NCBI GenBank assembly: GCA_030562195.1
Contig: CM060199.1
Coordinates: forward strand, 34,864,338-34,928,337
Length of the DNA: 64,000 bases
Reading direction: 5' to 3'
From: Nipponacmea schrenckii
Lineage: Eukaryota; Mollusca; Gastropoda; Lottiidae
Positions 55,101 to 64,000 of the stretch are shown in pieces (the first letter of the stretch is position 1; the number at the start of each line of letters is the position of its first letter). The notes below the pieces were generated by a model. That model had not been told where the DNA came from. It did no database searches and saw only the letters and a list, made by a program, of their open reading frames with translations. A program made the translations under genes and the position numbers.

Positions 55101-56008
55101 TACCTTGAAGATTTCTCGATTTCATGCCATTTGTGCTGCAAAAAAAAGCACAAAAAGTAAGGCATTAGCGAGAATGGAAAACATCGTTCATCGTTCATCG
55201 AGCCATGCAGTTGACATAAGACAATGAGCATCCATTGATCTAATTTATAGCTCTATGCAATCAATTTTTATCTGTTTGTACAAAAAGCTCTAAAAGGTAT
55301 ACAAATTTCTTTTCCAAATAATGCTAACATACTCATATTAAAAGAACTGGCCAAGTCACAAATAAATGTATTTGTTTCATAAATAAAAGGTGGGGTAAAA
55401 TCAAATATAATTCTTCCAATGGTTTTTAACGATTGTATCTATTGACACAGCTTTATGAGCTAATTAAAATTTCAGCATATTGACGTGCTTTTCCAAGTCT
55501 TGATCTGACACTCAAGTCTTATTCTAAGTTAAAGTATCAGCTGTTGCAGACACGTGTCCACAGAAAGCCTACAGATAAGTATATGAATTTCCACTTTATC
55601 TTTAACCTAATCTTTGAACACCAAAATATTCTTCATTATTTTCCATCAAGGTTTTACTGCTCTTTGTGAGCATAGTTTTAAATGTAACGGAGATATTTGA
55701 TAAACAATACACAATAGAAAATATTAACTAATGGACAAGAAGATTAATTAACATTATTCAAAATTATAATAAATTAGGCCAACCGCCTATTGAACTAGAT
55801 TACAGTAATCAGGAAATAGTATTTATTTTAAATTGTAAATAACTTTACTTAAGTGGTTCTTTTATATAATTATCAATACGTACCTCTCCACGTCCGTTGC
55901 ACTGCTTGAAGAGAACATAGCCCAATACATAAATAGGACAAGAAAAGACATGACCACTACGGATGATATACGATAATAATTGCACCTAAATCTGCTACCC
56001 TTTTTCAT
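52157..56008 (-). CDS. STELLO/DUF288-family type II membrane protein (glycosyltransferase-like)
   Basis: Three coding exons (56008-55884, 55135-54566, 54158-52157) give 898 residues with agreeing phases. Residues 1-13 are basic and about 14-32 a single hydrophobic anchor (ISSVVVMSFLVLFMYWAMF), so a type II Golgi-like topology is expected. Residues about 45-165 are a polar Asn/Gln/Ser-rich stem. The DUF288 domain follows: WNIVVAGDTKTPQDWK, GNIHYLSVDKQKELGF, GAKIIYETDDDN, FVGNENYTD, LAPYNSQNTLF, VCDIWRGYWAQRLLWE and RNSHSYVLDALDEE. Plant STELLO proteins are Golgi-located and affect cellulose synthase assembly; the animal role is unknown to me. TDDD is a candidate metal-binding motif. Confidence 0.85.
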
Positions 56009-59000
56009 AGTATCAGAACCTGAAAAGCAAAGAATATCACATAAACTAAATTATTAATTACGTATTATATAATTCCTAAAGGCAATCGAGTACAAACTGA
56101 AAACAAACATGGTGATTTAAGGTTTCGATGGTAGTAATTTAAAAAGAAATTTAGGACGAACTTTTAAATTGAAAGATTTCACGAGATGCGTTACAGTTGA
56201 CTGATCTGTTAAACTAGGTGTGGCAACCTAAATTCATTATTTAACTATTTTCTTTTCTTTCGAGACTCGTAAACAGCCGACGTCAACATCTAAATTTATC
56301 AAATGAAATTATCCGCAATTGGTTTGTGCAAGTAGGTTTGACACCCTACCCGAGGTCATCTTATTAAGATGACGTTGACAGCTAGGAAAGCTGTCCACAC
56401 TAAAATATACACAACTTAAAACAGTATGATATCAGATTTACGGTTTGACACGTTCTGTTGCTGTTGTACTGAAATCAGATTAGTTGAAACAGATGTCACA
56501 GGCCATAAACTTAAATATTCATAGACATTAAAATTAAACTTCCGTTACATCAAAGTTGGTAAATACATAAATAAGTTTATTATTATTTGTTAGATTGTTA
56601 TATGGCAAGAAAACATCTATATGAAATCACTTGTAGCATGTAGATTATCTTTTAAATTCAATACTTAGTAAGTTAAGATTAGGATATTCTAAAGAAGCAT
56701 ATTGGATATCTATGTATGGTTTTGGTCAGTGCTTTACTGCAGTTAAAGTATTCGATTTCTTCACACCCAAGCCTTACCTTTGCCGTTTTATAAATATTCA
56801 AAAAAACATCCTTACCATGATTTTAACAAAATATCAGAATATTCTTTAAGATACCCACGGTATGGTAAATCCGGATATTTTCTTAATAAACAATAACAGT
56901 AGGTTTAGCGTAATATCAATCAAAGAGTAGGCTATTTGACCTAAGATATTAACTAAAAAATTTCAATTCAATTCACCACACCTTGAACTACTTTCTTTTT
57001 AAATTTAACTACATAGACTAAATTTGGTCAATTTAGTAATATCTTTTAGCTAGTGTTTTCTGGTTTGCAATGATTTGTATGGTGTCACGGACGACTAGGT
57101 GTTCACAATGCACCCATCATCTTTCCTACACAAGAAATGAAATTGAAAGACTCTAATACAAATTAAATAACTCATGCAATACATTTCTTTCGTTGAAATT
57201 GGAATTACTGGACTAGGTATAGCCAGAAAAAATAAACAACAAAGCTATTTGATTTCACTTTGGTGTACCATTCATAATTGAAAGAATTCATTGCTCCAGA
57301 ACTAAGACGATACACCAAAATACTTTACTTTTAAGTCGTTCACACTGCTAAGAGGCTAACTGCCAAAAGTTCAACAATTACTATCCTATTACAAATGCAC
57401 TACATGTATATATATATATCTCACTATTCCAGTTCAGTGAACATTAACACTGACAATTATCAGACAAGTCAAAACCTACAACTCAAGGACACTCTGATTC
57501 AAAATCTAAACAAAGAGATATTAAAAAAAATTGCTCACTCGAAACAGACTCCTACGTGGTTTGATGGCCATCTTTATCAACGCATAACGTATCAGTTCAA
57601 CTTACCTCCTGTATGTAGCCTAAAGAGGATGATATTAGTAAGCAAATGTCACTCTATAAAGTGAAAATATGATCAAACCTGCCTTGTCTTATTGAGATAG
57701 AATTGTTGTTGAAGCTGACAAATAGAACAAACAGCTGAGTATATAGAGGTTAATAATTGAAGTGAAACGGAACACACCAAGTAAAAATTATTATCAAGCT
57801 ATAGAGTTCATGATAACAGTAAAATGTTTAACAGCACAACCAAGGCTGCCAATATCCCACCGTGTATAGCTAAACTTATAATATATTTCAGCGGTGTATT
57901 ATATCCTCACTAATATATACATACACCAACATAATATCACATATCCTTAAACTATTTTACCCTACACTAGCTCTAGTGTTGGTTCCTCTGTGAATTTTCA
58001 AACAAGTTTACGATATTAAGCATAAACTAGCACTGGGAATAGCTCCGAGCGTGGAATAGATTTCGATGTTTTAACGTTTAAAAACATTTTAACAGTAAAT
58101 TAACAAGAACTTCCGGGTATCTAATACAAACTCAAATGTATAAATACACTCCAGAAAAGTCAACTAAAAATAATAATGGAGAAAAGAACTAGAGAGCTCC
58201 CCCCCCCCCCCAAAACGAAAACAATACATGGAAATCGATAAATCGATTGCCACGTAAATACAATTAAATGAAGCAGTTTATGAAGTTATTTGTTCATTGA
58301 ATTAACACATGGCAAACTCGAAATTACTTTTTTATTCTCAAATATTAAGAGATTTTAGAATATTCACGAAAATCAGTTATTTATATAAAATAAATATGAC
58401 CTTCCGATCTATCTTATATTTTGTCATTTGAATTCTTTAACAATGAGCTGCGCGATAAGTGAAATGTGATCTATAACTGTAAACTTTTTAGTCCAAACGT
58501 GATGTTGGCTAAGTCAAGTTTGTGTCACAATCATAATCTGAAATATTTGTCGTATAAATGAAGAAATTATATTTTGATGCGTTTGAACGACTAGTGTTTT
58601 TCAAGCGTCAGATAAAATGGCACAAATATAAAAGATCTGCCTCAATACAGTCGGTGTAGTCTGTTCAATAGGTAGGTAGGTAGGCAGAAGTACGTAATAA
58701 AAAGGCGAACCTTTTATTGTTAGCCTTGAACAACATCGATGTCACGCAGCTGATAAATGATTCATAAAGAATATTTAAAATATATATTTGGCGTTATACA
58801 GCATAGTTTATCTCGATAACTAAATACATGTAATCGAAATGGGCAGATAGTATGTTTTGGATTAAGTCCAACATACCGGCCTACCACAAAGATATGTATA
58901 AATGCGTACTTATATTATATCTTCCTGTTAGGATAGTAATATACAAGGTACCCTTATAATACAATACACATTATCTTATAAAATATAACTTACCTGGCAT

Positions 59001-60700
59001 GTCATACAAGGTTCACTTTTCACTTGAAATAATTAGTAATCGATATAGGTATAATGCCCATCTATACGTTAATATCGACCAAATCTCAAGTTATGTGGGT
59101 CATGTAGCAAATTGTAGTCGCTATACGCTTCAATTCATCTCTTTCATATCTTTTTAAGCCACACCTTTCTGTCACGTGATATATAACTCGTTAAATATTT
59201 CGATAGAGCCTTAAGAGTTCCTTAATTTGTTTGATTATCCAGTCATATTTGAGAGCGAGTCAATTCATGTTCAACAAACAGCCTCAAACGATCGAGTCTA
59301 TTATAGGATGAAAATTGATTAACAGTTGCTATAACAACCAGGTGGAATGATGCAGACCAGGAGATCTCCGTGACAACAATAACAAATACAAGTCGAACTG
59401 AATCGCTCTTGTATGTATAAATAAACCATAGTGATCTAACTATTCCAACAAGTTGCAGTTTTATCAGGACTTCATATGCGATATATTACTTAACAGATGA
59501 ATTTTAATCAACAGTCAAGAAAGATCCATGAGGCAAATTGCGTTTATATCTGTTAGCAGTGATAAAAGTTGAATTGAAGTCATTAAAGGTGACTATACTC
59601 TACTCCGGGAAACTCAATAGAGTTAATCTCGATATAGACAGAGGAGATTAAAGATAATTTTCATACTTGTATTCTAAATCTCATTGAATAGGCTAAGGGT
59701 GTGAAATAACACAATGGCCAATAATAATAAAACAATATCTAATGAAACGTGGCAACGTCTACTATAGTTATCAATAATCTTGCACTGACCAACTAGCATG
59801 CAGATCTAATCTACGGTAATACTAAATTTTAATTAATTCAGTATTTACAAAAATATTATTTATTTCTAGATATACGCGAATGTTGTATGATAATATCGCA
59901 TTAAGAAATTTGAAAGCCAAAGAAATAGAATTCCTCATTCTACTTCATAGTCTCTATGGTAAAAAATATGATTTATTCCAATGTTATCTATTTTATATTT
60001 ATTTTTTAAATTCGACCTTTTTCTATAATGAACTACAGACTCTCAGTATATCTGGTTAATTCACTTATGTTTTATTCATCGTGTTAACGTGTTTTCTGTT
60101 AGTTTAAAGAAAATATGTTCTTAAAATGTTAAGATAGTGTTCCATAATTTTTCTTCTGGCAATTAACAGAAATACCGTCCAAACTAGCTGACTCTATTCT
60201 AAGCCTCTGATAGCTATTTGGACAGTACGGCTGGGGAAGAATGAGAAAAACTAAGCCACAAAAAATTGGGGATGTGACGCACCTTTCGCGGGTGCGAGGA
60301 TTTAAAGCTAATTTCAATACCTCGAATCCACGAAACCTCCATATATTTAGAGAGATTGATGTTTTTGTGGTTTAATCAAACCATAATATCCCCTACACCA
60401 TTTATGTCACGTTTGCGGTTGCGTGAAAGCTTTTATCTCTCAAGAATTTCAATGGCTCAGTCGCAATCTCAAATTGAATGCGCGTGCAAAATAATCGACA
60501 TCACAATCGCAAAGTGATCTGAATCAAGGCATTTTTTACAGAATGTACATGTAACACCCCGCAGCATTTTGAAAAAAGTAGGCTAATGGTATTGTCTACA
60601 AAAACATTGAATCATTCGATGATAAACGGCGAGTTGTTAACCAAATTTTATAAATATTATTAAAACCTATGTCACAATTAATAGATTATTGTTTAGTGAT
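56009..60700. other. Upstream region of the STELLO-like gene, possible 5' UTR introns
   Basis: The coding start is 11 bases inside an exon whose acceptor is at 56020-56021, so at least one 5' untranslated exon lies upstream. Minus-strand donor-like sites occur at 57602 and 58992 (both GTAAGT-type). The latter, after ATGCCAG, is a plausible first-exon end. The rest is AT-rich with a C run at 58200 and a short GTAG microsatellite near 58675. No other gene was seen. Confidence 0.4.
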
Positions 60701-60829
60701 TGTTTGGAGATATCTAAACCTCCAAGTTGAACATCACAAGTCAGAAAGATGGAGAACTCCCAAAAAGACCTCGCTTCCCTGTCCGACTTGGACAGGACAG
60801 GACAACTATGGGTGGAGATGATCATAGGC

Positions 60830-61640
60830 ATATGATATATTATTTACGTACCCCTTATTGGTTCTATAGCTCAAGTCCACCTTTCTGGCAAAAATCGTGT
60901 TTTTGGAGACACTGCAGGTGTTCCTAAATAGTCATCAATAAAGACTTTGAAAAGGCTTCATTCAATGTTGTCACCGCTGTTTTTTTTTCCTTGGGTGGGG
61001 GGGGGGCATGCTGCACGGACCAATAAGTAACCAATTGTGAAAAGGAGCCATAGCTCTTTAAAACAAATGTACAATGATTCATTGTATGAACAAAAAAAGT
61101 AATACTTTATCAATCTTTGGAGAGAATTGTCCCCCTCATTTCTTTGCGAGCATTAGTTAGGTGAGTATGGTCCAGTGAAGAAAAGTCCGGTGAGCAGCTG
61201 TCCGTTCCTCGACCTTATCAGGCGCAGATATTGAGGATTTTCAACTTGGTAATTATGTGTTAGAGGTTCTTGATCCCGTTATGAACAGAAGGTACAATTA
61301 TGCGTGTACAAAGCATATGAATATTATTTACGTACCCCTTATTGGTTCTATAGCTTCAAGTCCACTTTTCTGGCAAAAATCGTGTATGAGGAGACACTGC
61401 AGGTGTATCCTAAATAGTCAGTCATATGGATCCTTAGTGAAAGCTATCACTTCATATGCCTTGTCACCGACTGTTGAAATTTTCAACTTGGGTGGGGGGG
61501 GGGGTCTGTCACCGAGAAACCATAAGTAACAATTTTGAAAACGAAACGCCATAGATCTTTATTATAGAATTAAATGATTCATTGTATAACAATAAAAATA
61601 AGCTACTTAAATCTGAAATCTCCTTGGAGAATCTTACAAC
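60830..61640 (+). repeat. Direct duplication, about 480-bp period
   Basis: TTATTTACGTACCCCTTATT recurs about 482 bases later, together with TTCTGGCAAAAATCGTG and GAGACACTGCAGGTGT. The G run in GGGTGGGGGGGGGG and ATGATTCATTGTAT are also duplicated. The two copies are diverged by small indels. Confidence 0.8.
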
Positions 61641-61683
61641 TCATCTTTGGAGCTTAGTTTATTGAATATGGTCAACTAGTTGA

Positions 61684-62235
61684 AGACATTACAACTCACT
61701 TGAATCTTACAACTCACTTGAATCTTACAACTCACTTGAATCATACAAGTCACTTGAATCATACGACTCACTGGAATCTTACGACTCACTTGAATCTTAC
61801 AACTCACTGGAATCTAACAACTCACTCGAATCTTACAACTCACTCGAATCTTACAACTCACTCGAATCTTACAACTCACTTGAATCTTACAACTCACTTG
61901 AATCTTACAACTCGTTGAATCGTACAACTCACTCGAATCTTACAACTCACTCGAATCTTATGACTCACTTGAATCTTATGACTCACTTGAATCTTACAAT
62001 CCACTCCAATCTTAGGACGCACTTGAATCTTATATCTCACTTGAATCTTACAACTCACTTGAATCATGCGAGTCACCTGTATCATACAAGCCACTCGAAT
62101 CTTACATCTCACCCGAATCTTACAACATACTTTAATCATACAACTCACTTGAATCATACGAGTCACTTGAAACATACAAGTCACTCGAATCTTACACCTC
62201 ACCCGAATCTCACAACCCACTTGACTCTTACAACG
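61684..62235 (+). repeat. 18-bp minisatellite
   Basis: About 30 units of AATCTTACAACTCACTTG with point changes (TCG for TTG, ATAC for TTAC). Because 18 is a multiple of three, long frames are open on both strands, but they simply repeat six residues. Confidence 0.92.
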
Positions 62236-62344
62236 AATCGCCGCATAAAAGTTGTTGAATATTTTCACCGGCGATTAAATTTGCCTCCTTTATTTTGTCG
62301 GCCGATCGATACCTGTCTACCAATGAGCATCCACCGTTAACGAA

Positions 62345-63206
62345 ATTACTTGAATCTCAATACAAGTCACTTGGATCTTAATTCAAGTCACTTGGACTTA
62401 ATATATACATGAAGGTCAGTTAGAGCCAGCCCCGTCGCAAGAACTTAATTGGTATTGGGGCTTTATTGTTTTGGTCCTGGTCCCCCCCCCTCCCCCTCAG
62501 CCAGGATATTCAAGAGAACTAGAAGACGAGAGAACGTATAACTGACGATTCTGAGGCGGAAATTTCAGATTAAAATGATAATTTGTTCGTTTATTTTTAA
62601 ATCAATCAATCTCTGGTAACCGTAGAAGGTTTTGAGAGGGGACTATTGGTGGGGCTAAATTCTCACTAGCCGGGGCCCAGCCCCCCACCCTCACGACGGG
62701 GCTGTTTGGATCTTAATACAAGTTACATGGATCTTAATACAAGTCACTTGGATCCTAATACAAGTCATTTGGATCCTAATACAAGTCACTTGGATCTTAA
62801 TACAAGTCACTTGGATCTTAACACAAGTGACATGGATCTTAATACAAGTCCCTTGGATCCTAATACAAGTAACTTTGATCTTAATACAAGTCACTTGGAT
62901 CCTAATACAAGTCACTTGGATCGTAATAAAAATCACTTGGATCCTAATACAAGTCACTTGAATCTTAATACAAGTCACTTGGATCCTAATACAAGTTACT
63001 TGAATCCTTATACAATTACTTGGATCCTAATACAAATCACTTGGTCCCTAAAACAAGTTACTTGGATCTTAATACAAGTCACTTGGGTCCTAATACAAGT
63101 CACTTGGATCTTAATACATGTCACTTGAATCTTAATACAAGTCACTTGGATCCTAATACAAGTCACTTGGATCCTAATACAAGTCACTTGGACCTTACAA
63201 GCCACT
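62345..63206 (+). repeat. 21-bp minisatellite, split by an insertion
   Basis: Units of CACTTGGATCCTAATACAAGT, about two at 62345-62400 and about 24 at 62705-63206. The unit shares CACTTG(A/G)ATCTTA with the neighbouring 18-bp array and differs by a TAATACAAGT/TACAACT segment. Open frames on both strands are a by-product. Confidence 0.9.
62427..62704. mobile_element. hAT-like MITE inside the 21-bp array
   Basis: The ends CAGCCCCGTCG and CGACGGGGCTG are inverted. The 278-bp interior is G/C-run rich and has no frame. The flanking 8-mers are not identical, so class is tentative. Confidence 0.6.
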
Positions 63207-63694
63207 TAAATCTCAGAAAGCATTAAAAAATTTTGCAGATTCTTTGCCAAAAAAAAACAATTGAACATATATATAAAATAATATAATAGATATAAAAATA
63301 AAAATGTTTATAGATGACAAACATAAAATTATATTGCAAAATATCAGACCATTAATATAATGTAAATATTTGACCATGAAAAGATTCATTTCTGTTCCAA
63401 ATAATATCAGTGCACATTTTAACTAGTTTCTCTTCTGACTGAAATTAAAGAACAAAATAAAATGAAATGTATTAAGGTGCATCAGCACCAAAAAAGGGTA
63501 AATGCCAAAGTGAAGCTACCAGAAAGTTTTAGCCTTAACATAGCAATGAATAATAGATTATTTCTGCCAATAACAACAACATATACTTATTGTGAATCTC
63601 CTGGGGTTTTTGAATCTCCTGGGGTTTTTCAATACAGTCAATAAAAGTCTAAATAGGCTAATTTTCGACAATTTACGGAATATTTCTCTCTTAC
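63207..63694. other. AT-rich gap with a short direct repeat
   Basis: No gene seen. GAATCTCCTGGGGTTTTT is present twice in tandem at about 63594-63630. The segment is probably an intron of the minus-strand gene at the right edge. Confidence 0.4.
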
Positions 63695-64000
63695 CTTTTT
63701 AATAACAGATAATATAACATTACAAATAACTGTATTCTTCACCTTGCCCAAATGCTCTTCCAGCATCATATGAACACTGTTCAGATTAGTCACAACATCT
63801 TTCTTATTGTCTAGTAATATAACATAAACTTGTGCTGTTTTTATTGGTTTCCCAATGTCTTGATCTTCATATTCAGTAAGTGAGTCAGGAATTCTAGTTT
63901 CAATGTCAGTTATATCAATAAATTCTATCACATTGTGAAATAACAAATTGGAAGAATGTGGTTGTGGTGCTGATGACTTTTGGACTGTAGAAAACTGCAA
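63695..64000 (-). CDS. Exon of an unrecognised gene, partial
   Basis: A frame on the minus strand stays open from the window edge to a good donor (AAAAAG then GTAAGAG) at 63694. It reads through HNVIEFIDITDIETR, LTEYEDQDIGKPIKTAQVYV and HMMLEEHLGKVKN, ending ILSVIKK. The composition looks like a folded, non-repetitive protein. An acceptor-like TTTCTACAG lies at about 63988, so the exon may begin there or continue off the window. I do not recognise the family. Confidence 0.55.

Noticed and set aside
60727..61529. Two frames that share a peptide
   Set aside because: The similarity comes from the 480-bp direct duplication; neither has splice signals or a domain.
61684..63206. Array resembling a CRISPR locus
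   Set aside because: Units are contiguous, with no unique spacers, in an intron-rich animal genome.
61700..63226. Long open frames on both strands in the repeat arrays
   Set aside because: Unit lengths of 18 and 21 are multiples of three, so any frame without a stop stays open. The products are pure six- or seven-residue repeats.

Overview
The window is nuclear DNA from an animal. Genes are split into small exons by introns with GT/AG ends, intergenic DNA is AT-rich, and there are many decayed transposons, SINEs and minisatellites. The gene set (MTX2, SKAP, IAH1, a FASTK/RAP protein, a STELLO/DUF288 protein), together with the repeats (Penelope-like element, TACGCCCAC-ended satellites, tRNA-type SINEs), suggests a lophotrochozoan, most likely a mollusc. 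That taxonomic call is inference. No prokaryotic, viral or CRISPR features were seen.

Layout. (1) 1-23.9 kb, plus strand: the 3' part of a large secreted or matrix protein gene. I placed 31 exons whose reading phases all agree, about 1,602 residues with the N-terminus off the left edge. Domain order: three tandem CASPR/neurexin-IV-type fibrinogen-like domains, three EGF, VWD-C8-TIL, four EGF-like, follistatin/Kazal modules around one TSP1, and a C-terminal cystine knot. One 7-kb intron holds a nest of mobile elements: a Penelope-like GIY-YIG fragment, an 86-bp perfect palindrome and a decayed non-LTR retrotransposon. Another intron holds a 1.4-kb hAT-type element with a perfect 8-bp target duplication. 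(2) 24.7-28.6 kb, plus: a SKAP adaptor (PH + SH3). (3) 33.9-30.4 kb, minus: metaxin-2 in nine coding exons. (4) 34.4-37.9 kb, plus: IAH1-like SGNH esterase, head-to-head with MTX2 across a 488-bp gap. (5) 41.3-49.1 kb, plus: a mitochondrial FASTK/RAP protein. (6) 56.0-52.2 kb, minus: a STELLO/DUF288 type II membrane protein. (7) 60.7-63.2 kb: a local duplication followed by 18-bp and 21-bp minisatellites. (8) 63.7-64.0 kb, minus: one exon of an unrecognised gene.

The genes do not form a pathway. The closest functional theme is mitochondrial (MTX2 in outer-membrane biogenesis, the FASTK/RAP protein in organelle RNA metabolism). The most unusual item is the mosaic extracellular protein, whose combination of domains I do not recognise from a named family. 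All functional calls rest on motif recognition by eye; no database search was possible.
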